A stretch of DNA of 64,000 nt from CAVYGN01 sp963796325 (GCA_963796325.1 CAWCLF010000001.1:372001-436000), one strand, 5' to 3'; positions 1 through 8,522 are shown, numbered from the stretch's first letter. The notes: generated by a model from the letters alone, not told the origin. Program-made: numbers and translations.

Positions 1-848
1 GGGTCTTTAAAATCGATATCCTCACCTGAAGCAGCAATCAGCAATTTCACAACATCCGGATGATTGTTATTGACAGCGCAAAATAAAGCAGTGGAAGAGA
101 ATAAGCGTTCCCTCGCATTGACGTCGGCTTTTGCCGCAATCAGGGCCTTTACAACTTCCGCATGTCCGTTCTGAGACGCGAACATCAGAGGGGTCCACCA
201 GTCGCTGTTCTGCACGTTGACATTACCGCCGTTTTTTATATATGACCTTACGAATCTGATGTTTCCCCCGGATGCCGCATCGAAAATAGTGCCGCCTGCG
301 CCTGCTTCTTTAAGTTTCCGGGCAATATCGGGATGGTGATTCTGATCCGCGAACGAAAGGGCCGTCCCGCCGTCATTGTTTTTTAAATTGACATCCGCTT
401 CTGCGTCAAGGAGGACCCTTACAGAGTCTGAACTGCCTGCTGAGGCCGCATGCATCAAAGCCGTCCAGCCTGAGGCATCTTTTGCGTTGACATCCGCACC
501 GGAATCGAGCAGGAGTTTTACAATATCGGTACGATTAATATCTGCCGCTTTCATTAAAGGAGATGACGAAAACTCCGATTCTTTCAGATTGACGTCGGCC
601 CCTGCCTTGATAAGGATTGAAACCATGCCGAAGCGGCCAGCTTTTACTGCAAAAATCAGCGGAGTCCAACCGAAAGATGAACTGTCATAACTTTTGGCGT
701 TGACATTCCCGCCCTTTTTAATATAAGCAGAAACAAATTTAATGTCGCCTTTGAAAGCGGCATCGAAAATTGTCTCTTCTGCTGAAAGGGCAAGCGGAAT
801 TATGAAAAGTCCTGCCGCAAGCATTGCTCTTATAATTGATTTACTCAT
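1..848 (-). CDS. secreted ankyrin-repeat protein, C-terminus beyond window
   Basis: The frame is open from an ATG at 848 to the window edge, so about 282 residues are visible and the C-terminus is missing. GGAGG lies just before the start. An N-terminal signal peptide ends near 'ALSAEET', followed by ankyrin repeats with the usual 'G.TPLM.AA..G...IV..LI.AGADVN' pattern. The protein is built of two modules, each opening with 'TIFDAA..G....V..YIKNGGNVN', at about residues 25 and 190. It is a close paralogue of the gene at 1016-2035, and the second modules are nearly identical around 'VNARERLFSSTAL'. Ankyrin repeats bind proteins; the signal peptide places this one in the periplasm or outside. 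The ligand is unknown. Confidence 0.9.
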   Translation of the reverse strand, partial: MSKSIIRAMLAAGLFIIPLALSAEETIFDAAFKGDIKFVSAYIKKGGNVNAKSYDSSSFGWTPLIFAVKAGRFGMVSILIKAGADVNLKESEFSSSPLMKAADINRTDIVKLLLDSGADVNAKDASGWTALMHAASAGSSDSVRVLLDAEADVNLKNNDGGTALSFADQNHHPDIARKLKEAGAGGTIFDAASGGNIRFVRSYIKNGGNVNVQNSDWWTPLMFASQNGHAEVVKALIAAKADVNARERLFSSTALFCAVNNNHPDVVKLLIAASGEDIDFKD

Positions 849-903
849 ATATATCCTCCTTTCTTTTTATTTTGGCTGATTCATTTTCCTTCCTTTGCAC
901 ATA

Positions 904-932
904 ATTATAAGGATTTTAAATCCGCTGTTCAA
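904..932 (-). promoter_or_regulatory. sigma70-type promoter of the first ankyrin gene
   Basis: Read on the minus strand, TTGAAC (927-932) and TATAAT (904-909) are separated by 17 bp, about 55 bp before the ATG at 848. The same region is recognisable upstream of the neighbouring paralogue (2165-2193), which supports a functional role. Confidence 0.65.
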
Positions 933-966
933 TAGGAATTTGGGTACAGGATTAAAAATAGAGATA

Positions 967-993
967 GGGAACGCCCCTTGCAAGAGGCGTCCC
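967..993 (-). terminator. intrinsic terminator after the second ankyrin gene
   Basis: A GGGA-ACGCC / GGCGT-CCC stem with a 10-nt loop lies 20 bp past the stop codon at 1016. On the minus strand it is followed by a T-rich tract (TATCTCTATTTTT). It separates the tandem ankyrin genes. Confidence 0.6.
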
Positions 994-1015
994 CTTTAGC
1001 ACTCCAATGCATAGA

Positions 1016-2035
1016 TCAATTAACTGCTCCGGAGTCCCTGAGTATCTTTACAATATCGTTATGATGGTTCCAGGCGGCAAACGATATAACGGTCCATCCG
1101 TCGTTGTTTACCGCGTTCACGTCCGCTCCGGCTTTTATAAGAATATTAACTTCGTCCGCATAGCCCAGAGATGCCGCATGCGCCAGGGCGGTCCAGCCCG
1201 AAGGATCTTTCGCGTCGATATCCGCTCCCGCAGCAAGGAGTGTTTTCACTATATCCGGATGATCATAATCGACCACGCACATTAAAGCTGTGGAAGAGAA
1301 TAAGCGTTCCCTCGCATTGACGTCAGCCCCCGCCCCGATCAGGGCCTTTACAACTTCAGCGCGGCCGTTCTGCGCAGCGAGCATCAGGGGGGTCCGCCAG
1401 TCGCTGTTCTTCACTTTGACATTGCCGCCGTTTTTTACATATGCCCTGACGAATCCGGCATTCCCGGCTGAGGCGGCGTCGAAAATATTTTGGCCTGTTC
1501 CCGCGTCGGCAAGCATTTTTGCCACATCGGCATGATGATTTTGATTGGCCCATGACAAGGCGTTCATCCCGTAGCTGTTCTGTAAATTGACATCCGCCAG
1601 AGAGTCAATTAAAATCCCGGCGGCGTCTTTAAAACCTTCTGATGCCGCATACATTAGAGGGGACATACCCGTATGATCTTTCAAATTGACGTCGGCCCCG
1701 GCGTCGATCAGTAGTTTCATTATAGGGATATTGTTGTTTTTTACGGCCTCAACCAATGCCGTGGTGTGAGTATGGAATTGCTTCAAATTAACATCCGCCT
1801 TGGCATCGATAAGAATCTTAACTATGCCTGTGCGCCCGTTCTGAACAGAGGTGAATAAAAGGGTGCAGTCGTCATCGTTCCTGGCGTCGACTTTACCGCC
1901 GCCCTTAATATAGGAGATCACGGATTTTTCATCACCTTTCACCACAGAGTCGAAAATAGTCTCAGCGGCGGAAAGCATAAGCGGTATCGTAAGGAGAACC
2001 GCAATCAATAAACCTTTTTTTGTGATCTTCTTCAT
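1016..2035 (-). CDS. secreted ankyrin-repeat protein
   Basis: The protein has 339 residues. I start it at the ATG at 2035, which has GGAGG 8 nt upstream (2044-2048); an upstream in-frame TTG at 2050 would overlap that site. A signal peptide ending near 'PLMLSAAET' is followed by about nine ankyrin repeats in two modules, the second opening at 'NIFDAASAGNAGFV'. The module layout matches the partial gene at 1-848, and a 35-bp block (1290-1324) is identical to 91-125. It has its own promoter and terminator, so it is probably monocistronic. It likely acts as a periplasmic or exported protein-binding scaffold; the partner is unknown. Confidence 0.9.
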   Translation of the reverse strand: MKKITKKGLLIAVLLTIPLMLSAAETIFDSVVKGDEKSVISYIKGGGKVDARNDDDCTLLFTSVQNGRTGIVKILIDAKADVNLKQFHTHTTALVEAVKNNNIPIMKLLIDAGADVNLKDHTGMSPLMYAASEGFKDAAGILIDSLADVNLQNSYGMNALSWANQNHHADVAKMLADAGTGQNIFDAASAGNAGFVRAYVKNGGNVKVKNSDWRTPLMLAAQNGRAEVVKALIGAGADVNARERLFSSTALMCVVDYDHPDIVKTLLAAGADIDAKDPSGWTALAHAASLGYADEVNILIKAGADVNAVNNDGWTVISFAAWNHHNDIVKILRDSGAVN

Positions 2036-2164
2036 AGTATTTTCCTCCAAATAATTTATTTTCCTATTTTACTCTTTAATAATTTTATGCCGGAAGTCCT
2101 TCTTAAGAGGAATCATAAAAATAAGTGTCCATAAAATCCTCCCCGGGGGCCGGTTTACAAATAA

Positions 2165-2193
2165 ATTTTAGGATTTTACCGTTCCGGGCACAA
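2165..2193 (-). promoter_or_regulatory. sigma70-type promoter of the second ankyrin gene
   Basis: On the minus strand TTGTGC (2188-2193) and TAAAAT (2165-2170) are 17 bp apart. The surrounding sequence is homologous to the promoter of the adjacent paralogue at 904-932. The leader to the ATG is about 125 nt. Confidence 0.55.
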
Positions 2194-2285
2194 TAGGAAT
2201 CCGGATACAGAAAGGAAAAAATCAAAAATGGACCATGCAGGCTATGACGGCAGACAGTGAAAATAAAAATGGACCACATGGTCTA

Positions 2286-2313
2286 TTGTAATTTTCAACA
2301 GTTAGCCTATAAT
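2286..2313 (+). promoter_or_regulatory. sigma70-type promoter of the membrane LuxR gene
   Basis: TTGTAA (2286-2291), a 16-bp spacer and TATAAT (2308-2313). The heptamer array starts at the next base, so the repeats would lie across the transcription start and the 5' leader. The rest of 2051-2383 holds the divergent ankyrin promoter and no coding sequence that I can see. Confidence 0.55.
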
Positions 2314-2369
2314 ACTAGTCGAGAGTCGGGAGTTGACTGTCGACTGTTGACTGTTGACTGTCGACTGAT
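2314..2369 (+). repeat. 7-bp tandem repeat array, 8 units
   Basis: Eight consecutive heptamers: ACTAGTC, GAGAGTC, GGGAGTT, GACTGTC, GACTGTT, GACTGTT, GACTGTC, GACTGAT. The last five are near-perfect and the first three degenerate. The array fills the gap between a -10 box and a start codon 14 bp further on. The same unit forms an array at 36784-36839 and a decayed one at 6713-6754. Confidence 0.85.
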
Positions 2370-2383
2370 ATTGATGGGTATTT

Positions 2384-3334
2384 ATGAATTATATTATTTT
2401 TACTATTAACCTTATCATTTATACCACAGGCTGCGCGGTTTTTTCACTGATGTTTTTATTTTATATCAGAACAAAATTAAAAATATGCCTGTGCTATTTT
2501 TTGTTTATTTTGCCGTTGACCGTAATTACTATCCTGCGCACAGTGGAATACTATTTTTTAACGATCCTTTCGCGCCTATATTTTTTCGAAGCTTTCTATC
2601 CCCTCATATTTCTGTTTATGTTCTCGGTCAGCCTGATTATGATCGCCGCGCCTGTTTTTTTCCATAAATTAACCGGGGTCAAATTCAATAAATATATGAA
2701 AATAATCTCATCGATTTCAGCAGTCGTTATGATATTGCTTCCGGTTTATTATTTTTCAAATCATCTCTCGCCGCCGATCCCGATAAGCCTGGTCTTTGAA
2801 ATCGTCATCTGGGGAGTGCTCGGCTTATCGGTTTACATAGCAGCAGTTCTTTTTTTAGGGTTGTTCAAAGCTAAAATACGTGAAAAAAAACTTCTCCTTT
2901 TCTTCATACTGGGTCTTTTCATTCTTTTTATACCGTTTTTTTACTTCGAAGACGCATTCAATTATCATTTTTTGATCTTCAAGATAGCATTGTCGGCCAT
3001 TCATTTCTTTTATTTTTTATTTAATTTTATCCTGCTGGTTTTCATATTGAAATATATTTTCAGGTGGGAAAACAGCCTGGCGGCAGAAGAGATTCCGGAA
3101 AACTTTTTAGTGAAGTACGGGATAACTGCAAGGGAGAAGGAGATCATAGCTTTGATCAAAAAGGGTAAAACAAACAAGCAGATCGCCAGGGACCTTTATA
3201 TAGCCGCAATGACCGTCAAAAATCATATTCATAATATCTACCAGAAAACATCCGCCGAGGGAAAAATAGAGCTGATCTATATGGCCAGCAAGGAAGAGGT
3301 CCCCAGGACCATTCTGGAAAAGATCCTTTCGTAG
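2384..3334 (+). CDS. membrane-anchored LuxR-type transcriptional regulator
   Basis: The protein has 316 residues. The first 230 are very hydrophobic and hold about seven predicted membrane spans. The last 70 form a LuxR/GerE helix-turn-helix, with 'TAREKEIIALIKKGKTNKQI' followed by 'AMTVKNHIHNIYQKT'. This layout suggests a sensor whose membrane part detects an envelope or lipophilic signal and whose cytoplasmic tail binds DNA. There is no receiver or kinase domain. The gene stands 65 bp upstream of a VirD4-like ATPase and follows a promoter with a heptamer array in the leader. The ligand and target genes cannot be told from sequence. Confidence 0.8.
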   Translation: MNYIIFTINLIIYTTGCAVFSLMFLFYIRTKLKICLCYFLFILPLTVITILRTVEYYFLTILSRLYFFEAFYPLIFLFMFSVSLIMIAAPVFFHKLTGVKFNKYMKIISSISAVVMILLPVYYFSNHLSPPIPISLVFEIVIWGVLGLSVYIAAVLFLGLFKAKIREKKLLLFFILGLFILFIPFFYFEDAFNYHFLIFKIALSAIHFFYFLFNFILLVFILKYIFRWENSLAAEEIPENFLVKYGITAREKEIIALIKKGKTNKQIARDLYIAAMTVKNHIHNIYQKTSAEGKIELIYMASKEEVPRTILEKILS

Positions 3335-3399
3335 CTGCCGCTTTCTATCTTTCTTGAAATATAACCCCCTTCTTATTAAAATATATCGGCGGTATTAAA

Positions 3400-4791
3400 A
3401 TGCAGATATCGATACTAATTGCGGCTTTCCTGCTGCTGGGCGCGGCATACGGCATAACGGCATTGATCCTGGACCCCGGAAGCCGGTTTGTAAAAGGGGC
3501 CAGGATAGGTAAAAAAAAGACTTACATGACGCTCGTCCGAAAACTTCAAAAGGGCGGCATGCCTTTAATGCTCAACGATATTCCGGTTCTGCAGGGCGAA
3601 GAAAATAAGGGCTTCTTTTTTATAGGCAAGCCTGGCGTAGGCAAAACGCTTTCTTTTTATAATACAATATCAAGCCTTAATACAAGGCAGGGATGCAAGA
3701 AGATAATCTATGACTTCAAGGGCGACTATACAGCTAAATTTTATGACGCTGATATAGACTTGATCCTCAATCCTTTCGATGCCAGGAGCATTAAGTGGAA
3801 CATCTTCAATGAGATCGCGGGCGGTGAAACTCTGCAGGAGATAATGAGTGAACGCATAGCATCTTCGATAATTCCTGATTGTCCGGCAAGGCATGGCTAC
3901 AGCGATAAATTCTGGAGGGACGGCGCACGTGAAATTCTTGTCGCAATCCTCAATTATCTCCGCCTCGAAAATATCAGGGACAACAGGGCGGTCTATAATA
4001 TGCTGTCGCTCTCACCGGCGGAATTATCGTCGAAGCTTGGAGCCTTTGAAGCCACAAGCAACGCTCTGAACTTCATCAACCCTCCGGACAGTCCCCAGGC
4101 CGGGGGGATTATGGCGACGCTGACACAGTTTACGAAATTTTTCAAATATATAGCCGGCGATTCGGGCGGCTCTTTTTCTATTCCCGGATGGATGAACAAC
4201 GGAAGAGGAGGCTCTATATTTGTCGCCGGCAATGCAAATCTGCAGGATATATTGAGGCCCCTATTAACTCTTTTCATTGACCTTGTTAGTTCGAATATAC
4301 TGGCTCTACCGGATAATACTGAAAAGAGGCTGTATTTATTAATAGACGAACTGGGTACTCTTCATCCGCTGGGTTCGCTTGTAAATCTTCTGACATGCGG
4401 ACGGTCGAAGGGTGCTTCAATATGGCTGGCCGTGCAGGATTTTTCACAGATCGACAATATTTACGGTGAAAATTTAAGGAAAACCATCCTGAATTCCTGC
4501 ACGACGCATGTTTATTTTTCAGTCGCCGATAATTTCACCGCCGAAACGATATCCCGGCTTATCGGCGAGCAGGAAGTGATCGAAGAAAGTAAGACGGCAG
4601 GATGGAGCAGTTCTCCTTCGGTAACGAGCTTCAGGAAAAAGAAGCTGGCCCTCATGCCCAGCGAGATTATACAGCTGAAGCCTTTTAATTTTATCTTCAG
4701 GGGCAACATCCACCCTCCGTTTTTCAGCAGCCTTGATCCGGAAGATTTTAAAAAATTTCCGGATAAAAACGAGCCTTTCATCATAAAATGA
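3400..4791 (+). CDS. VirD4/TraG-TraD-like ATPase (orphan coupling protein)
   Basis: The protein has 463 residues, with one N-terminal membrane segment (about 3-24), Walker A 'GKPGVGKT' at 76-83, Walker B 'LYLLIDELG' near 311-319, and the C-terminal block 'GRSKGASIWLAVQDFSQI' typical of type IV coupling ATPases. Known relatives are hexameric DNA or protein pumps at the inner membrane in conjugation and type IV secretion. No relaxase, pilus or mating-pore genes are nearby. It is shorter than VirD4, which usually has two N-terminal spans and an all-alpha domain of about 100 residues. It may move DNA or act in an unrelated export process. Confidence 0.8.
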   Translation: MQISILIAAFLLLGAAYGITALILDPGSRFVKGARIGKKKTYMTLVRKLQKGGMPLMLNDIPVLQGEENKGFFFIGKPGVGKTLSFYNTISSLNTRQGCKKIIYDFKGDYTAKFYDADIDLILNPFDARSIKWNIFNEIAGGETLQEIMSERIASSIIPDCPARHGYSDKFWRDGAREILVAILNYLRLENIRDNRAVYNMLSLSPAELSSKLGAFEATSNALNFINPPDSPQAGGIMATLTQFTKFFKYIAGDSGGSFSIPGWMNNGRGGSIFVAGNANLQDILRPLLTLFIDLVSSNILALPDNTEKRLYLLIDELGTLHPLGSLVNLLTCGRSKGASIWLAVQDFSQIDNIYGENLRKTILNSCTTHVYFSVADNFTAETISRLIGEQEVIEESKTAGWSSSPSVTSFRKKKLALMPSEIIQLKPFNFIFRGNIHPPFFSSLDPEDFKKFPDKNEPFIIK

Positions 4792-4824
4792 AAATCACAT
4801 TAAAAATCGGGAAAGGAGGATAGA

Positions 4825-5610
4825 ATGGAAAAAAGGGGAACCGCCTTTATAACGGGCGCAACAAGCGGCATTGGAGCGGCTTTCGCCCGGAAGTTCGCTT
4901 CAATGGGCCATGACCTTGTCCTGACCGGAAGGCGGGAGCAGAAGATTAGGGAGATTTCTTTAAAACTCTCTTCCGATTACAGTATAAATGTCGAAGTTAT
5001 TATAGCCGAATTATCCGATCCGGCAGGCATTGAAAAGGTCGTAAAAAGGGCCGCTGAGCTTGATAATTTAGAGATACTTGTCAATAATGCCGGATACGGG
5101 AATACCCTGAGTTTCGAGGAGGACTCTATAGAAAACCAGCTCCGGATGGTCACGGTTCATGACTCGGTGCCCGCAAGGCTTGCCCATGCGGTTATACCCG
5201 GAATGATCCGAAGGGGCGGCGGCGCAATCATCAATGTTTCTTCGTTGGCAGGCTTTATACCCTCCCCCGACGGGGTCCTTTACGGCTCGACCAAGGCATT
5301 TTTAAACGTTTTCTCGGAATCGCTGCATATAATATTGAACAAGTACGGGATAAAAGTGCAGGCCCTTTGCCCTGGATTTACCAGGACCGACTTTCATGAG
5401 AAACTGGGCTATGAAAAGGGCGAATTGAAAAACAGGGGTCTTATGATCTGGAAGACGGCCGAAAGCGTTGTCAGGGCTTCATACAGGAGCCTCCTTAAGA
5501 ATAAACCCGTCTGTATCCCGGGATTTCTTTATAAATTTCTCTATCTTGTAATCAAGCTGACCCCTCTCAGGTGGATGATCTATTTTATGACCCTCAGGGA
5601 AAAGAAATAG
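4825..5610 (+). CDS. short-chain dehydrogenase/reductase
   Basis: The protein has 261 residues and follows a strong AGGAGG site. It is a classical SDR: the cofactor motif 'TGATSGIG' at 9-16, 'NNAGYG' at about 87-92, a catalytic serine in 'INVSSLAG' and the YxxxK pair in 'YGSTKAF'. The C-terminus is hydrophobic, as in the DltE-like subgroup acting on membrane substrates. It is probably an NADP-dependent oxidoreductase of a lipid, ketone or polyol; the substrate cannot be told. It lies 33 bp after the VirD4-like gene and 52 bp before murB, so co-transcription is likely. Confidence 0.88.
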   Translation: MEKRGTAFITGATSGIGAAFARKFASMGHDLVLTGRREQKIREISLKLSSDYSINVEVIIAELSDPAGIEKVVKRAAELDNLEILVNNAGYGNTLSFEEDSIENQLRMVTVHDSVPARLAHAVIPGMIRRGGGAIINVSSLAGFIPSPDGVLYGSTKAFLNVFSESLHIILNKYGIKVQALCPGFTRTDFHEKLGYEKGELKNRGLMIWKTAESVVRASYRSLLKNKPVCIPGFLYKFLYLVIKLTPLRWMIYFMTLREKK

Positions 5611-5662
5611 CCTTTTATAGACAGGGTCTCTCTTCCATGTTATCATAGGGGAAGGAGGATTT

Positions 5663-6664
5663 ATGGCTCTTTCCTTTGAGGGCCTTGCAAGGCGCGGCGT
5701 AAGGCTGGGTGGGCATTCTTCGTACAGCATAGGGGGAAAAGCCGATTATTTTGCATGTCCTTCCTCCCTCGACGAGCTTTTCTTCCTTATCGATTATTCG
5801 CGGAAATATTCGGTTCCGTTCACCATTATCGGACTGGGCGCAAACGTTCTTTTTCCGGACAGGCCTGAAAAGGGGCGCCTTTTCGTTTCAATGAAAAATC
5901 TCCTTGAAATGAGGCCCGACGGGGACATGATATTTTTTACGGCGGGCGTGCCGCTTTCATTCCTTGCGATTTGCGGCATGCTGGCGGGCATGGAAGACCT
6001 CTGCTTCACGTATCTTCTTCCCGGTACTGTCGGTGCGGGGGTTTATATGAATGCAAGATACGGCGAAAAGGAGATATCGCAGGCGGTTTCATCAGTGGCT
6101 TATACCGATCTTGATGAAAGGTCTTTTTCGGTCCGTTCGATTCCTTCATCCGAATGTTCTTTCGGCTATAAAACATCCTTGTTCCAGGGGAAAAACCGTT
6201 TAATACTGGGAGCCCGGTTCGAGATCCCTGGTCTGGAACGGTCGGTTTCCGGTATAAGGATGAATTTTGAAATGATAAAAAGAAATGCCCGCCGCCTTTC
6301 CGGCCTTAAGAATTTTTACAGTGTTTTTCACAAGCTGGCATCGGGTTTGGACTGGCGGGGAACCTCTTTTTTCAAGGATATAGAGACGGACAGGAACAAT
6401 AAAAGACATTTCGATTATCCTTCATGCGGATCGGTATTTAAAAACAACCGCGCTTTCGGGGCGCCGACGGGAACAATCATAGACAGGCTGGGCCTTAAAG
6501 GCATGTCTCACGGAGGTGCTATGGTCAGCCCCCATCATGGGAACGTTATAATAAATTACAGAAATGCTTCCGCGGCCGATGTGCTTTACCTGATCGATTA
6601 TGCTTCCGATATGGTCTATAAAGAGCATGGCATCCGGCCTGAAAATGAAGTAGTGATCCTTTAG
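5663..6664 (+). CDS. murB: UDP-N-acetylenolpyruvoylglucosamine reductase MurB
   Basis: MurB is the flavoenzyme that reduces UDP-GlcNAc-enolpyruvate to UDP-MurNAc in peptidoglycan synthesis. The sequence has 333 residues with the FAD-binding block 'IIGLGANVLF' (about 50-60), the PGTVG region 'LLPGTVGAGVYMNARYGE', the proton-donor serine in 'SCGSVFKN', and a C-terminal glutamate in 'ENEVVIL'. These match the family order and length. GGAGG lies 5 bp before the ATG. It is the last gene of the 3400-6664 run. Confidence 0.93.
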   Translation: MALSFEGLARRGVRLGGHSSYSIGGKADYFACPSSLDELFFLIDYSRKYSVPFTIIGLGANVLFPDRPEKGRLFVSMKNLLEMRPDGDMIFFTAGVPLSFLAICGMLAGMEDLCFTYLLPGTVGAGVYMNARYGEKEISQAVSSVAYTDLDERSFSVRSIPSSECSFGYKTSLFQGKNRLILGARFEIPGLERSVSGIRMNFEMIKRNARRLSGLKNFYSVFHKLASGLDWRGTSFFKDIETDRNNKRHFDYPSCGSVFKNNRAFGAPTGTIIDRLGLKGMSHGGAMVSPHHGNVIINYRNASAADVLYLIDYASDMVYKEHGIRPENEVVIL

Positions 6665-6712
6665 TCTGCAGTCGACAAGTAAAATATTTCTTAAGCAAAC
6701 AAGAAATTATTT

Positions 6713-6754
6713 ACCGCTCATAGCTCACGATTCACGACTGGCGACTGATGTCTG
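6713..6754 (+). repeat. degenerate 7-bp tandem repeat array, 6 units
   Basis: Six heptamers in register: ACCGCTC, ATAGCTC, ACGATTC, ACGACTG, GCGACTG, ATGTCTG. They drift from the GACTGTY unit seen at 2314 and 36784 but keep the 7-bp period. The array lies between the murB stop and the fliL promoter region. Confidence 0.5.
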
Positions 6755-6789
6755 AAGTTGTTGCTATTTTGTTTTCAATTGATTAAAAT

Positions 6790-6795
6790 TATAAT
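6790..6795 (+). promoter_or_regulatory. candidate -10 box for the fliL operon
   Basis: A consensus TATAAT lies 83 bp before the fliL ATG. The best -35 candidate is TTGTTT at 6769-6774 with a short 15-bp spacer, so the promoter is tentative. Confidence 0.35.
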
Positions 6796-6878
6796 AAGGG
6801 GTAAAAAAAAATCAAGAACAGTACGTCAATTCCGATAATAATAGCAGGTTTAAATAATTAATTATGTAGGAGTAGGTT

Positions 6879-7418
6879 ATGGGAGAGCCTGAAGAAATCC
6901 AGGTTGAACCGGAGGAGCAACCGCAGGAGCAGCAGCCCAAAGCGGGATTCTCAATAGGCAAATTGATCGAATGGCTGCTTTCCAACCTGATACCTGTCAT
7001 AATAGCAGTTGTGATTTCAACGATACTTGCTTATATTCTTATTCAGGCGACACGTTCGAAAGCAAGCGAGGAGATATATAAAACCGTTCAGCTCCAGCCT
7101 AAGCCGGCCCCTTATATGATCTTCCAGCTGGATGATTTCCGCTTGAACACCGCTGATGTGGATGAGCCGCATTTTTTAAGAGTGAAATTGAGCCTTGCTT
7201 ATGACGGCCAGAACAAAAAACTTGCTACGGAACTTTCTGAAAGGACCCAGCAGATAAGGGATATCATACTGACCATACTGAATTCGAAAGAAAAGCAGGA
7301 CATCGAGACGGAATCTCAAAAAGAGGGCCTGAAGGAAGAAATAAAGAAGCAGATTAACAATGTGCTGACTACAGGAGTTATCAACGATATTTATTACGAC
7401 GAATTCATAGTATCATAG
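6879..7418 (+). CDS. fliL: flagellar basal-body protein FliL
   Basis: FliL is a single-pass inner-membrane protein that surrounds the stator and supports motor torque. The 179 residues comprise a short acidic, proline/glutamine-rich cytoplasmic head, one span at about 36-58 ('NLIPVIIAVVISTILAYILI'), and a periplasmic domain with 'FRLNTADVDEPHFLRVKLSL', the family's core strand region. A TAGGAG site precedes the ATG. fliM starts 13 bp downstream. This order, fliL-fliM-fliY, is the usual spirochaete motor arrangement. Confidence 0.92.
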   Translation: MGEPEEIQVEPEEQPQEQQPKAGFSIGKLIEWLLSNLIPVIIAVVISTILAYILIQATRSKASEEIYKTVQLQPKPAPYMIFQLDDFRLNTADVDEPHFLRVKLSLAYDGQNKKLATELSERTQQIRDIILTILNSKEKQDIETESQKEGLKEEIKKQINNVLTTGVINDIYYDEFIVS

Positions 7419-7431
7419 GGAGCATTTCTTT

Positions 7432-8490
7432 ATGACAGAAATCCTGTCTCAAGATGAAATAGATGCGCTTTTAACGGCGGTATCGAGCGGGGAGAGCATT
7501 CCTACCGAACCCGCGCATGGCGGCGGAGGAGGAAGGGGTACCGTTACAGGTCCTAAAAGGGAAAAGAAAAGGCTTAAAGTTTATGATTTCCGGAGGCCGG
7601 ATAAGTTTTCTAAGGACCAGATCCGAACTCTTCAGATGATGCATGAAACTTTTGCCAGGCTGACGACAACCTCGCTTTCAGCCCAGCTTCGTACTCTCGT
7701 TCATGTGCATGTCGTATCCGTCGACCAGCTGACTTATGAGGAATTTACACGTTCCATTCCTTCGCCGACGACTCTTGGACTGATAAATATGGACCCCCTG
7801 AAGGGAAGTTCTGTCGTCGAACTTGATCCGAGTATTACTTTTGCAATTATAGACCGGCTTTTCGGAGGAAAGGGAGAATCTCTCAAAACGAACAGGGAAT
7901 TGACCGATATTGAGCTTTCGGTCATCGAGGGCATTATTGTGAGGCTTCTTGGAAATCTCCGTGAATCCTGGTCGAACGTTATCGATCTCCGGCCCAGGCT
8001 GGGCAATATCGAGACGAATCCCCAGTTTGCCGGCATTGTCCCTCCCAGCAACATGGTCGTCTTGACGACCTTCGACACGAAGATAGGGGATGTGGAAGGG
8101 ATGATGAATTTCTGTATTCCTTATATGACTATCGAACCTATTATATCAAAATTGTCCGCGCAATACTGGTATTCAAGTATTAAAAGAGGAATAACAACTG
8201 AAAATCTGTCTCTTATCAAGGACCAGATTTCAGATATACCTATCGAAGTAGTTGTGAAATTAAGCGAAACCGTATTAAATTTTAATGAAATCGCTGCAAT
8301 CCAGAACGGCGATGTGATAAGGCTGAAAGATTCGACAAAGTCCGAGGTTGAAGTCCTGATAGGAGACGGAGTTAAATTCAGGGGTAAACCGGGCGTCATC
8401 GGCAAGAAGAGAGCTGTCCAGGTGCAGGAAGTCCTTTCCACCATTACCGAGGATATGCTTCAGGATATTCTTATGAAAGAGGAAGAATAA
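7432..8490 (+). CDS. fliM: flagellar motor switch protein FliM
   Basis: FliM forms the middle of the C-ring and binds phospho-CheY to set rotation direction. The 352-residue protein has the N-terminal CheY-binding peptide 'LSQDEIDALL' (4-13), a glycine-rich linker, the CheC-like middle domain ('QMMHETFARLTTTSLSAQLR', 'FAIIDRLFGGKGE') and a C-terminal SpoA domain with 'VVKLSETVLNFNEIAAIQNG'. Length and domain order are standard. It is followed after 105 bp by fliY, whose own promoter appears to lie in the gap. Confidence 0.95.
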   Translation: MTEILSQDEIDALLTAVSSGESIPTEPAHGGGGGRGTVTGPKREKKRLKVYDFRRPDKFSKDQIRTLQMMHETFARLTTTSLSAQLRTLVHVHVVSVDQLTYEEFTRSIPSPTTLGLINMDPLKGSSVVELDPSITFAIIDRLFGGKGESLKTNRELTDIELSVIEGIIVRLLGNLRESWSNVIDLRPRLGNIETNPQFAGIVPPSNMVVLTTFDTKIGDVEGMMNFCIPYMTIEPIISKLSAQYWYSSIKRGITTENLSLIKDQISDIPIEVVVKLSETVLNFNEIAAIQNGDVIRLKDSTKSEVEVLIGDGVKFRGKPGVIGKKRAVQVQEVLSTITEDMLQDILMKEEE

Positions 8491-8522
8491 CCTGCAGGGA
8501 ACTAAAAAAGATTTCATTAACT

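Noticed and set aside
997..1005. TTAGCACTC, which equals one half of the CIRCE heat-shock operator
   Set aside because: The second half (GAGTGCTAA) is missing and the site is downstream of a gene, not before a chaperone operon.
2314..2369. CRISPR-like array reading of the heptamer repeats
   Set aside because: The units are contiguous with no spacers and only 7 bp long, and no cas genes are present.
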